A stretch of DNA of 23,291 nucleotides from Solobacterium sp. (GTDB lineage Bacteria > Bacillota_I > Bacilli_A > Erysipelotrichales > Erysipelotrichaceae). Of the stretch, positions 7,655 to 15,813 are shown piece after piece. The notes beneath the pieces were generated by a model. That model ran no database searches, was not told the origin of the DNA, and worked only from the letters and a program-made list of their open reading frames with translations. Positions within the stretch are counted from its first letter, which is position 1. Each line of letters begins with the position of its first letter. The translations under genes and the position numbers were made by a program. The DNA lies in contig JAFVFM010000221.1 in assembly GCA_017475415.1 (NCBI GenBank), positions 1-23,291 of the forward strand, read 5' to 3'.

Positions 7655-9823
7655 TTAATTCATCTCACTTTTCTTATGCAGAGTTGGATGCCCAGCCATA
7701 ATACGCTTCACTCCATATGGATGTGAGAAGGCAACTTCCACAAAGCCATCTGCACAGGATAACACAACACCTTCGCCGAATTTATCATGCACAACAGCTT
7801 CCCCCTTATTAAAACTAATATTTGCCGCACTACGCAAGCGCTCACTAAAGGATGGTGTTCTTACTTCTTCATGGAAGGAAGAATGATACATTCCTTTCTC
7901 TACTTCTTGAGAAACGCCCATATGTTCTATATAAGCTTCATCAATTTCTTTGATAAAGCGTGAGGTCGTCCTTTGTCTTTGCAAGATATAACTAAAGCCA
8001 CCAGCTTCGGTTAGAAATAATTTATTCTCAGCTCGTGTAAAAGCAACATAAGCTAGACGCCTTTCTTCTTCTATTCCCTTTTGTAAGCCCTCATTCATTG
8101 ACCGTTCATTAGGGAAAATACCTTCATTCATATCCGTCACAAAGACGGTATCAAATTCTAAGCCCTTTGCGGCATGTACAGTCATTAATTGAATAAAATC
8201 AGAACTCATTGTTTCTTCACGATCACCATATAGCGATACCATTTGTAAATATTCATCTAAATCACTGTCTGGATTTGTTTCACTGAATTCTTTCACATCA
8301 TCAATTAACTCTTTGATATTTTCAATACGATCTAATTCTTGTTCTTCCTCTAACATTGCTTGATAGCCACTATCTTGCATAATATGCTCAAATAAGGCAA
8401 AGACTTCCATCTCACCGCCTTGTGCAAGTTTACGCCATGACTCCACCTTTTCCACAAAAGCAGCTAATGTCTTTTGCGCCTTACCACTTACTGGTATTTC
8501 TTCCTTTAACAATTCATAAATGCTCAAATTCTTTTCTCTAGCTCTAGCGATTAATGTATCCATTGTTTTATTGCCAATACCACGCTTAGGCTTATTGATG
8601 ATTCTTCTTAAAGCTAAATCATCTCCATGCGTAACCATGCGTAAATAACATAAGGCATCCTTTACTTCCATACGCTCATAGAAACGCACACCACCATAGA
8701 TGATATAAGGGATTCTTTCTTCAATAAAAGCTTTTTCTAAAGGACGCGATAAATAATTTGAGCGATAGAGTATCGCTATATCATGATATTGCATACCCCT
8801 GCTATGTAGTTCTTGTACCTTACGCGCAATCCAAGCTGCTTGATATAAATCTGTAGGACTAGCGTAATGCGTAATCTTTACATTACTTTTTTTCTGTGTA
8901 AATAATTCCTTCTTTACACGATTATGATTATTTTGGATTACGGAATTGGCACCATTTAATATCGCATCAGTAGAACGATAATTTTCATTTAAAATAATGG
9001 TCTTTGCGCTAGGATACTCCTTTACGAAATTCATGATGATATTTACATCAGCACCACGCCAAGTATAGATAGTTTGGTCTGGATCACCTACCACATATAA
9101 AGAGTTGTCTTTCGCAGCCAATAAAGTAATTAATTCATATTGAATGGCATCAATATCCTGGAATTCATCTACATGGATATAGGCAAAGCGTCTAGACCAT
9201 TTTTCTAATATTTCCGTGTGTTTTTTAAACATCTTTACGGTTTGGATAATTAAATCATCAAAGTCTAAGGCATAGAGGGCGTTTTGTTGGCGAACATAAT
9301 AAGCATAGACTTCCGCCTTTGTTTTATCTGCTGAAAAAGAACCCGCTAACTCAAAGGCCCTTTCTACAGAAATATTTGCCCCCTTATTATTGGATATATA
9401 GTCCAACATTGCAGCATATGGATAAACAACAGAATCCAAATTCAATTCTTTATAGGCATCCTTAATAATGGTCTTTTGATCATCTCCGTCCCAAATCGTA
9501 AAGTTTCTCGGGAAGCCTAAAGACATAATATCTTCACGTAGAATACGTACACATAAGGAATGAATTGTACTAATCCAAGGAGTAGATGTTTCTTCTTTCA
9601 GCATTTCTTGTATACGGTTTTTCATTTCATTTGCAGCCTTATTGGTAAAGGTAATGGCTAATACTTTAGAAGGAAAAACACCAAGATCCTGGATAAGATG
9701 TACAATGCGCATAGTTAAAACACGCGTCTTTCCTGAACCCGCTCCTGCAACAATACGTATATATTGATCATCCGAAAGAACTGCATCTTTCTGATTATCG
9801 TTTAATTTCGCTAAATCAATCAT
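7655..9823 (-). CDS. pcrA: UvrD/PcrA-type superfamily 1 DNA helicase
   Basis: This 722-aa 3'-5' DNA helicase for repair and plasmid/replication fork work is normal in length for PcrA. Motifs in order: Q-motif LNDNQKDAV, Walker A AGAGSGKT (26-33), AITFTNKAANEM, Walker B DEFQDID (about residue 220), VVGDPDQTIYTWRGAD, LNENYRST, TVHAAKGLEFDTVFV and VAFTRAENKLFL. The C-terminus carries a Tudor-like segment (FNKGEAVVHDKFGEGVVL) typical of PcrA. GAGGTGA about 3 nt before the ATG supports the start. It is the first gene of the pcrA-ligA-gatCAB unit, with a -10 box at 9855-9850. Confidence 0.97.
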   Translation of the reverse strand: MIDLAKLNDNQKDAVLSDDQYIRIVAGAGSGKTRVLTMRIVHLIQDLGVFPSKVLAITFTNKAANEMKNRIQEMLKEETSTPWISTIHSLCVRILREDIMSLGFPRNFTIWDGDDQKTIIKDAYKELNLDSVVYPYAAMLDYISNNKGANISVERAFELAGSFSADKTKAEVYAYYVRQQNALYALDFDDLIIQTVKMFKKHTEILEKWSRRFAYIHVDEFQDIDAIQYELITLLAAKDNSLYVVGDPDQTIYTWRGADVNIIMNFVKEYPSAKTIILNENYRSTDAILNGANSVIQNNHNRVKKELFTQKKSNVKITHYASPTDLYQAAWIARKVQELHSRGMQYHDIAILYRSNYLSRPLEKAFIEERIPYIIYGGVRFYERMEVKDALCYLRMVTHGDDLALRRIINKPKRGIGNKTMDTLIARAREKNLSIYELLKEEIPVSGKAQKTLAAFVEKVESWRKLAQGGEMEVFALFEHIMQDSGYQAMLEEEQELDRIENIKELIDDVKEFSETNPDSDLDEYLQMVSLYGDREETMSSDFIQLMTVHAAKGLEFDTVFVTDMNEGIFPNERSMNEGLQKGIEEERRLAYVAFTRAENKLFLTEAGGFSYILQRQRTTSRFIKEIDEAYIEHMGVSQEVEKGMYHSSFHEEVRTPSFSERLRSAANISFNKGEAVVHDKFGEGVVLSCADGFVEVAFSHPYGVKRIMAGHPTLHKKSEMN

Positions 9824-9849
9824 ACTTCACCTCGAATCGTATGCGTTTA

Positions 9850-9855
9850 ATTATA
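9850..9855 (-). promoter_or_regulatory. -10 box of the pcrA operon promoter
   Basis: TATAAT on the minus strand, 26 nt upstream of the pcrA ATG, leaves room for a short leader with the GAGGTGA ribosome binding site. No good -35 hexamer is visible at 16-18 nt. The 79-nt intergenic region also carries the opposite-facing promoter for the methyltransferase gene, so the two are divergent with non-overlapping -10 boxes. Confidence 0.6.
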
Positions 9856-9887
9856 GCACGACTACCTAGTAGATAGCGCGTAAACTC

Positions 9888-9902
9888 TGTTATAATAACA
9901 AC
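9888..9902 (+). promoter_or_regulatory. Extended -10 promoter predicting a leaderless mRNA
   Basis: TGT-TATAAT (9888-9896) is an extended -10 element. Exactly six bases (AACAAC) separate it from the ATG at 9903. With normal sigma-A spacing the transcript would start on the A of the ATG. No Shine-Dalgarno sequence is present. There is no clear -35. Confidence 0.65.
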
Positions 9903-10778
9903 ATGTTAAACGAAAAAAACACATGGCAAGATTATGCCTTATTAGATGCTGGAAATGGCGAAAAAATAGAGAGATGGAAGGATGTTATTTTAAGGCGCCC
10001 TGACCCGCAAGCCATATGGCCAATCAATACTCACGCAAAGACTTACAAAAATGTAGATGCGATTTACCATCGCTCTTCTAAAGGGGGTGGGCATTGGGAA
10101 TATATCCATCAAATTCCCGAAGCATGGACCATCCACTATCGTAATTTAACCTTCCGTATTTCCCCTACTGGCTTTAAACATACAGGCTTATTCCCTGAAC
10201 AAGCTAAGAATTGGGATTGGATGATGGACCTCATTAGTAAGCATAAAGATGAAGATTTACGTATTTTAAATCTTTTCGCTTATACAGGTGGTGCTACTTT
10301 AGCTGCATCAAGCGCAGGTGCGCAGGAAGTAGTGCATGTAGATGCCGCTAAAGGTATGGTGGAATGGGCCAAAACCAATCGTGATCTCTCTCACTTACAA
10401 GATCATAAAATTCGTTTTATCGTAGATGATTGTTTAAAATTTGTAGAAAGAGAAAAAAGAAGAGGTAGAACCTATCATGGTATCATTATGGACCCACCTT
10501 CTTATGGTAGAGGTCCATCAGGAGAAATGTGGAAGTTTGAAAAAGAAATCGTTAAATTAATTGATGCTTGTTTAGAAATATTTGATGAAGATGGCTTATT
10601 CTTTTTAATTAATAGTTATACAACAGGCATATCAGCAGTAGCTTTAGAAATGTTAATGAAATCTACTATTCAAGAGCGTTTAGGAAAAGGAACAGTAGAA
10701 TCTTTAGAACTCACCATTCCTATGGAAGAAAGAGATTTAGTATTACCTTGTGGGGTAAGTGGCAGATGGCAGAGGTGA
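9903..10778 (+). CDS. Class I SAM-dependent methyltransferase, RlmI/RlmK-like catalytic domain
   Basis: This 291-aa protein has the SAM-binding motif LNLFAYTGGATLAASSAGAQEVVHVDAA (about 127-155) and the catalytic-type motif IIMDPPSYGRGPSGEMWKFE (about 195-215), followed by LFFLINSYTTG. These match the catalytic half of RlmI/RlmK-type RNA m5C/m7G methyltransferases (Pfam PF10672 type). The N-terminal PUA domain of E. coli RlmI is absent and is replaced by about 100 residues beginning WQDYALLDAGNGEKIERW. An rRNA target is plausible given the RNA pseudouridine synthase gene that overlaps it, but this is inference. It is the first gene of a three-gene unit and is probably leaderless. Confidence 0.88.
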   Translation: MLNEKNTWQDYALLDAGNGEKIERWKDVILRRPDPQAIWPINTHAKTYKNVDAIYHRSSKGGGHWEYIHQIPEAWTIHYRNLTFRISPTGFKHTGLFPEQAKNWDWMMDLISKHKDEDLRILNLFAYTGGATLAASSAGAQEVVHVDAAKGMVEWAKTNRDLSHLQDHKIRFIVDDCLKFVEREKRRGRTYHGIIMDPPSYGRGPSGEMWKFEKEIVKLIDACLEIFDEDGLFFLINSYTTGISAVALEMLMKSTIQERLGKGTVESLELTIPMEERDLVLPCGVSGRWQR

Positions 10779-11446
10779 AGCTAGATATTATATATGAAGA
10801 CAACCACTGTTTATGTGTTGTAAAACCCTATAATATTCCAGTTAATGAAGATGAAAGTTTAGATATGGATTTACTCAATTTATGTAAAACCTATCTCAAA
10901 GAAACCTACAACAAACCAGGCAATGTCTATCTTGGCTTAGTCCATCGCTTAGATCGTCCTGTTGGTGGAGCTATGGTTTTCGCAAAGACATCCAAAGCAG
11001 CTTCGCGATTAAGTGAGGCAATGCGCCAAAAGAAAATCAAAAAAGAATATATCGCTATACTTGATGGCATCCCTCCACGCGAAGGTATATTGGAAGATTA
11101 TTTAGAAAAAAACCAAAAGACGAATACAGTGCATATTAGCACAAAAGATAAGGGTAAATATGCTAGGCTTTCCTATTCCATATTAGAAATAAAAGATGGA
11201 AAAAGCCTTGTATCCATTCATTTAGATACAGGTAGGCCTCACCAAATTCGTGTTCAATTCGCTTCTCGAGGTTATCCATTAGTTCACGATCAACGTTACC
11301 ACCCTAACCCTACCAAAGGCCAAATCGCCTTATGGGCTAGATGCTTAACCTTCAAACATCCTACAAAAGAGGAAGAAATAAAAGTTACTTGTTTACCAGA
11401 AAAGAAAGGACCTTTCGCTCAATTTGAATCTCTATGGCAAAAATAA
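10766..11446 (+). CDS. RluA-family RNA pseudouridine synthase
   Basis: This 226-aa enzyme isomerises uridine to pseudouridine in rRNA or tRNA; the site cannot be told from sequence. The catalytic Asp is D63 in the HRLDRPVGGAMVFAKTS motif, and RPHQIRVQFASRGYPLVHDQRY follows at about 165-185. There is no S4 domain. I chose the ATG at 10766, 13 nt inside the preceding gene; a TTG at 10748 in the same frame would add six residues with no family support. The ribosome binding site is poor (GGGGTAAG, slightly far), so coupling to the methyltransferase is likely. Its 3' end overlaps the next gene by 13 nt. Confidence 0.93.
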   Translation: MAEVKLDIIYEDNHCLCVVKPYNIPVNEDESLDMDLLNLCKTYLKETYNKPGNVYLGLVHRLDRPVGGAMVFAKTSKAASRLSEAMRQKKIKKEYIAILDGIPPREGILEDYLEKNQKTNTVHISTKDKGKYARLSYSILEIKDGKSLVSIHLDTGRPHQIRVQFASRGYPLVHDQRYHPNPTKGQIALWARCLTFKHPTKEEEIKVTCLPEKKGPFAQFESLWQK

Positions 11447-12600
11447 TAAGAAGAAGAAAATTGCGTTTTCGCAAAAGTATATTCGTACTACTCGCAATCC
11501 TTATTGCGGGTTCTTTCCTTATCTATTATGTTCCTAGAGAAAAGAAAAAAACACAGATTAAAGAAATGGGCTATCAAGATGCCTGTGTAGATATCTTATT
11601 AGAAGATGAAGACCTTTATTCTCTCATTAGAGAAAAGAATTATTATTCTAAATTATTAGAGAAGAAGATTATAGATGGCTCACTCAATATGGATTATATA
11701 GACCTCTATGCTAATATTCATAATAAAGAAGATATCTCTAACCTAGACCTTCTTCTCTATTGTCGCTTAGAAGATATGGGTTATGATAACCTACAATTAA
11801 ATGATTTATTCAATCGCTTATATTTCCATGAGCTTACTCCATTACTAACCTTTGATTACCAATGGGATGAACAATCCTATATTACCGATTGCCTGAATAA
11901 CCGCGATCACAATAGTGAAGATGCCTTCTCCTTAGATTATGACTATAAAGTACTCTTCCGAATAACCGAAGAAATAGAGCAGCCAGAAAAGATAAACAGC
12001 CTAATCAATAAGCAATATTATTTAAACCAAAGTTATGTGCCAAATGATTTAGAAAATATTAGTCTGCAATATGCTGTTGAAGGCCAACGCTTACGCAAAG
12101 AGGCTGCCGAAAACTTCAATGCCTTAGCGGAAAAAGCCATCAATGCTGGGCACGCCTTCTTTCTCGCAAATAGTTATTGGTCATATGAAGATTTAGATCA
12201 ACTATATAAGAATCAATTATCTGTTTACACACCAAATCAATTAGATGGCATGATTAATCGCGCCGGATATAATGAATACCAAAGTGGCCTATCTATGGGA
12301 ATTGTCTTTACCAATAACCAAGGAGATGACCTTTCAAAAAGCGAATCGTATCAGTGGCTATTAAATGAAATTGAGAATTATGGCTTTATTCTTCGCTATC
12401 CGAAAGATAAAGAAATCATCACAACAATACAAGCTAAACCTCTACAATTTAGATATCTTGGTAGCGAATTAGCACAAAAAGTAAATGCCTCTAAATTAAC
12501 TTATGATGAATATTATTGCCTTTATTTAAAACCTTGGCAAGATGAACAATATAAGCCAAAAGAGAATATATTAAAAGAGATAGAAGATTATGATGTATAA
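11434..12600 (+). CDS. Membrane-anchored VanY/M15B-fold protein lacking all catalytic residues
   Basis: This 388-aa protein has a basic N-terminus, one membrane segment (about 16-33), a helical region (about 40-185) and a domain (about 186-362) that aligns end to end with VanY-type D,D-carboxypeptidases (peptidase M15B): NKQYYLNQSYVPNDL, GQRLRKEAAENFNAL, ANSYWSYEDLDQLY, NEYQSGLSMGI, YGFILRYPKDKEIIT, KPLQFRYLG, LTYDEYY. Active enzymes read SEHQTGLAMDI and EPWHFRYVG. Here the zinc ligands His, Asp and His are Y282, G289 and Q338, the catalytic Glu is K335, and the Arg of SGYRSY is W249. The fold residues around them are conserved and the frame is open, so this looks like a maintained pseudoenzyme, perhaps a peptidoglycan-binding or scaffold protein. 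The start overlaps the pseudouridine synthase gene by 13 nt. Confidence 0.85.
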   Translation: MAKIIRRRKLRFRKSIFVLLAILIAGSFLIYYVPREKKKTQIKEMGYQDACVDILLEDEDLYSLIREKNYYSKLLEKKIIDGSLNMDYIDLYANIHNKEDISNLDLLLYCRLEDMGYDNLQLNDLFNRLYFHELTPLLTFDYQWDEQSYITDCLNNRDHNSEDAFSLDYDYKVLFRITEEIEQPEKINSLINKQYYLNQSYVPNDLENISLQYAVEGQRLRKEAAENFNALAEKAINAGHAFFLANSYWSYEDLDQLYKNQLSVYTPNQLDGMINRAGYNEYQSGLSMGIVFTNNQGDDLSKSESYQWLLNEIENYGFILRYPKDKEIITTIQAKPLQFRYLGSELAQKVNASKLTYDEYYCLYLKPWQDEQYKPKENILKEIEDYDV

Positions 12601-12614
12601 TCTCCTATCTTTTT
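12578..12614. terminator. Bidirectional intrinsic terminator between convergent genes
   Basis: AGATAG-A-AGATTAT, loop GATGT, ATAATCT-C-CTATCT: 13 base pairs with one A/C mismatch, followed by TTTTT on the plus strand and a T-rich CTTTTAATA on the minus strand. It ends the VanY-like gene unit and, read the other way, the GNAT-cls-patatin-HAD operon. The hairpin overlaps the last seven codons of the VanY-like gene and the stop codon of the HAD gene. Confidence 0.85.
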
Positions 12615-13411
12615 ACTATATGTTTATTTATATATTGCGCAAAACCATTTTCATCTACAGAATTCGTAATGGCATAGGCTATTTTTTTCGCATCATCCGT
12701 TCCATTAGCGGTTACAATACCATATTTCACATATTCCAGCATTTCTATATCATTGGTTGTATCACCAAAGGCGATCATCTCTTCTTCATTAATCTGCATC
12801 AAATTACCAATAATACGTAAGCCCACATCTTTCGCCAATAGAGGATGATTAAATTCAAATAAATCATAAGCTGTTTTAAAGCCTACATAACGATCATCTT
12901 TGTGCTCTTGATAAAAGCGTTCCACTTTTTCCATATCTTTTGGCTCTACCACAAACATCTCTTTTATTTCCGCACCACCAATCATCGTACGAATATCCCC
13001 AACACGAGGTTCAATATTCACTCTTTCACACATGATGCGTGTTTGTTCCGTTAATTCTTGTACATAAAGATAGCCATCTTTTCCATAAAGTGTAGGAATG
13101 ATTCCCAAAGGTTCATACAAATCAATAATTTCCAATAGTAACTCTTTCTCTAATACATAGGATTGAATATACTTTCCTGTGCTTATTTCTAATACTTCGC
13201 CACCACCTGAGCCTACTAAATAATCACATTCATTTTCTAAGCCCCATAAAGGTAATAAAGATTGATAAGAAGAAATAGGTCTGCCAGAACATATCGCAAA
13301 GCGAATTCCTTCTTGGCGCGCAAGGCTAACAGCCTCTTTTACACTAGAATCACATTCTCCTTTGGAATTGATAATTGTTCCATCTAAATCTGTCGCAATT
13401 AGTTTAATCAT
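12605..13411 (-). CDS. HAD-superfamily phosphatase, Cof type (class IIB)
   Basis: This 268-aa protein is typical for Cof-like sugar/nucleotide phosphatases. Motif I is DLDGT with nucleophile D8 and acid/base D10 (MIKLIATDLDGTII), motif II is ICSGRP, the motif III lysine lies in LLAKDVGL, and motif IV is GDTTNDIEML. A C2b cap domain fills the middle. The substrate is unknown; these enzymes hydrolyse various sugar phosphates, flavin or pyridoxal phosphates. I use the ATG at 13411, which has GGGGAAG upstream and overlaps the patatin stop by 8 nt. A start at 13432 would add seven residues of no family value. It is the last gene of the lipid-flavoured operon, ending in the shared terminator. Confidence 0.92.
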   Translation of the reverse strand: MIKLIATDLDGTIINSKGECDSSVKEAVSLARQEGIRFAICSGRPISSYQSLLPLWGLENECDYLVGSGGGEVLEISTGKYIQSYVLEKELLLEIIDLYEPLGIIPTLYGKDGYLYVQELTEQTRIMCERVNIEPRVGDIRTMIGGAEIKEMFVVEPKDMEKVERFYQEHKDDRYVGFKTAYDLFEFNHPLLAKDVGLRIIGNLMQINEEEMIAFGDTTNDIEMLEYVKYGIVTANGTDDAKKIAYAITNSVDENGFAQYINKHIVKR

Positions 13412-14267
13412 TTTTCTTCCCCACAAATGCATATATTTCTTCTTTGCGTTTTTCCATATCTTGATAACCTAAGGCAAATAATTCTTTACACTTTTCTGCA
13501 TCACCTTTAAAACGTGATACTTGAATTGTCCTAGTAGGATAGATTTGTAATGCTTTTCCCTCTTCTTCCATCTGACGAATTAATTGGATTTGTTTATAAT
13601 AATTTTCATGACGAATATGATAATCCTTTGCCACTTGTGGGCACTCACGATAATTCACCTTCATCATCATTTCCAATATTTTTGAAGCTGGTTTACGAAT
13701 GTAATCTTTAGGCTTTGTGGTAATCACCAAGCAACGATCACAACCCACTTCCACAGCCCTTTCAATAGGAATCATTTTCGTAATACCACCATCCAAGAAC
13801 CGTTTGCCATCTACTTCTACTACAGATGAGGCAATTGGTAAGGCACAAGACGCTCTTACCAAATCCATTTCTTCATTCATGGCCGTACCATTGTAATATT
13901 CTGTATAACCTAATCCTAAATTATATACACCTACTTCAAAGCGTGAGCCCAAGGCCCTTAATGGTGTTACATCTACCTTTTCCACTTCTTTTAAATAATG
14001 ACTAAACAGACGTTTATAAGCTACATAATGCTTCTCTGCTCGGAAGGCTTTTAGACCAACGATTTCATCTCGTATCGTATAATCTGTTGCCATTTTGTAC
14101 AATACGTCTTTTCTACCAAGCATATATAAGGCTAAATAAGCCGCCCCACTCGATACTCCTACTCCATAATCTAAAGTTAAGCCTTGATCCATTAACCAAG
14201 ACAAGGCTCCAGCTGTATAGGCACCGCGTATTCCACCACCTTCAAGCACGAGTCCACTTTTATGCAT
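13404..14267 (-). CDS. Patatin-like phospholipase/acyl hydrolase
   Basis: This 287-aa protein of the bacterial patatin family (RssA/YjjU-like) is a serine esterase with a Ser-Asp dyad. The oxyanion loop is LEGGGIRGAYTAGAL, the nucleophile elbow GVSSG (Ser about residue 39) and the dyad Asp lies in FLDGGITKMIP (about residue 159). The ATGATG gives two possible starts; the second, used here, lies 6 nt from GGAGG, while the first is only 3 nt away. The GGAGG overlaps the stop codon of cls, so translation is coupled. The place right after cardiolipin synthase suggests phospholipid turnover, as inference. Confidence 0.93.
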   Translation of the reverse strand: MHKSGLVLEGGGIRGAYTAGALSWLMDQGLTLDYGVGVSSGAAYLALYMLGRKDVLYKMATDYTIRDEIVGLKAFRAEKHYVAYKRLFSHYLKEVEKVDVTPLRALGSRFEVGVYNLGLGYTEYYNGTAMNEEMDLVRASCALPIASSVVEVDGKRFLDGGITKMIPIERAVEVGCDRCLVITTKPKDYIRKPASKILEMMMKVNYRECPQVAKDYHIRHENYYKQIQLIRQMEEEGKALQIYPTRTIQVSRFKGDAEKCKELFALGYQDMEKRKEEIYAFVGKKND

Positions 14268-14277
14268 CATTTACCTC

Positions 14278-15798
14278 CTATACCAATGGCATAAATACAT
14301 TCAGTACGGCCTGCAATAAGCGTACAAAGACATTGGTTTTTTCTAATTTTTCTATCGTTATTTCTTCTGACACTTCTAGGCTATTTTCAAAGTTACCCTT
14401 AATCTTACGAATCGCTTGATCACTATAAACCAAAACACCATTTTCAAAGTGCAGATAATAACTACGATAATCCATATTCACCGATCCGACAACTGCTAAT
14501 TCATCATCTACTACAATATCTTTTGTATGATTGAAGCCTGGACTATATTCAAATATCCTTACTCCTGATTTCAATAATTCCATATAATTGGCTCTAGTAA
14601 TTTGGAAAACCAATTTCTTATCTGGTATATGCGGTGTTAATATGCGCACATCCACACCACTTTTTGCCGCAAGAATCAAAGTGTTTTTTAATGTTTCATT
14701 AGGGATTAAATAAGGTGTATTAATATAAATATAATTCTTCGCTTGTTTAATCATATTCATATGAATATTAAAGGCCACATCCTCCCCATCTGTAGGGGAA
14801 TCAGAATAAGGTTGATATACACCATCTGCATGAACACGAGGAGGTTGAATATGGTATTTTTGATAATCAATTGTTTCTTCCCCTTTAACATAACTAAGCA
14901 TACCAAGAAACATAACCGTCATAGACCATACAGCCTCTCCCTCTAATAAGATGGCGCTATCCTTCCAATAACCAAAGCGTTCTTCACGAGCAACATATTC
15001 ATCTGCGATATTTACACCACCCGTAAAGGCATAGCGATTATCGATAACGGTAATTTTACGGTGTGAACGGTTATTCATTTGTATAATGAAGGCTGGTCGT
15101 ATTGGATTAAAACGATATGCATGTATACCTAATTTCTTTAATTTTTTATCATAATGCCAAGGTAAAGTGATACTACCAAAATCATCATATATGATATATA
15201 CTTCCACTCCCTCTTTCACTTTCTCTTTTAAAATATCCAATATCTCATTCCAAAAAGAACCTGAATCAATAATAAAATATTCCATAAAGATAAAGTGTTT
15301 CGCCTTGCGCAAACGTTTTAAATATTCCTTAGCCCAAGCTTCCCCACTATTAAAATATGTACTCTTCGTATTTTGATATACGGGAAAGCCTACGGCATTT
15401 GCGCCATAGCGGAATACATTGGAAATATGTGTGTGTGTCAATTTGTTTTTTACTTCATTATTGGTTTTTTTGAGTAAATCCTCCATTCCTTTGGCAGCTT
15501 TGATTGTGCCATTCCTTAATTTCTTAGGCATCTTCTTATTAGCCGATAAGAAATATAAAGGTACACCAACAAAAGGAAAACCCAACAATAGGATACACCA
15601 CGCTATTTTATATGAAGACTCACGTGCTAAATTAATTTCATATAACACCAAAAGTAAAGCCAATGTATTCATAATTGGTATAGCATAATCAAAAGTACGA
15701 AAATGATAAAAGAAAAGTACTATTGCGGCTAATTGCAACAAAATTAAAGGAACAACAATCATTAACCTTCCCGTTAATATTTTAATTATTCGTCGCAT
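14278..15798 (-). CDS. cls: Cardiolipin synthase, phospholipase D family
   Basis: This 506-aa membrane enzyme joins two phosphatidylglycerol molecules to make cardiolipin. Hydrophobic N-terminal segments (about 10-30, 38-55, 64-84) form the usual Cls membrane anchor. Two complete HKD motifs are present: HRKITVID (246-253) and HTKDIVVD (424-431), each followed by the Gly-Ser/Gly-Asn pattern (GGVN, GSVN). The ending FMPLV is short and hydrophobic. The start codon has no ribosome binding site and lies six bases after TATAAT, which itself overlaps the stop of the upstream GNAT gene. It may therefore have its own leaderless transcript as well as being read from the GNAT promoter. Confidence 0.96.
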   Translation of the reverse strand: MRRIIKILTGRLMIVVPLILLQLAAIVLFFYHFRTFDYAIPIMNTLALLLVLYEINLARESSYKIAWCILLLGFPFVGVPLYFLSANKKMPKKLRNGTIKAAKGMEDLLKKTNNEVKNKLTHTHISNVFRYGANAVGFPVYQNTKSTYFNSGEAWAKEYLKRLRKAKHFIFMEYFIIDSGSFWNEILDILKEKVKEGVEVYIIYDDFGSITLPWHYDKKLKKLGIHAYRFNPIRPAFIIQMNNRSHRKITVIDNRYAFTGGVNIADEYVAREERFGYWKDSAILLEGEAVWSMTVMFLGMLSYVKGEETIDYQKYHIQPPRVHADGVYQPYSDSPTDGEDVAFNIHMNMIKQAKNYIYINTPYLIPNETLKNTLILAAKSGVDVRILTPHIPDKKLVFQITRANYMELLKSGVRIFEYSPGFNHTKDIVVDDELAVVGSVNMDYRSYYLHFENGVLVYSDQAIRKIKGNFENSLEVSEEITIEKLEKTNVFVRLLQAVLNVFMPLV

Positions 15799-15813
15799 GG
15801 GTTAATTATAACA
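15799..15813 (-). promoter_or_regulatory. Extended -10 promoter directly before cls, predicting a leaderless mRNA
   Basis: On the minus strand TGT-TATAAT (15813-15805) is followed by six bases (TAACCC) and the cls ATG. The hexamer includes the TAA stop of the GNAT gene. No Shine-Dalgarno and no good -35 are seen. It has the same arrangement as the promoter at 9888-9902. Confidence 0.5.

Noticed and set aside
10748..10765. TTG start for the pseudouridine synthase
   Set aside because: It adds six residues without family support; an ATG 18 nt later is the more normal choice.
12590..12820. Plus-strand 76-aa open frame after the VanY-like gene
   Set aside because: It lies inside the HAD gene on the opposite strand, runs through the terminator and reads as a hydrophobic antisense shadow with no ribosome binding site.
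13412..13432. Longer HAD phosphatase start
   Set aside because: The extra MHLWGRK precedes the normal MIKLIATDLDGT opening, and the internal ATG has its own GGGGAAG.
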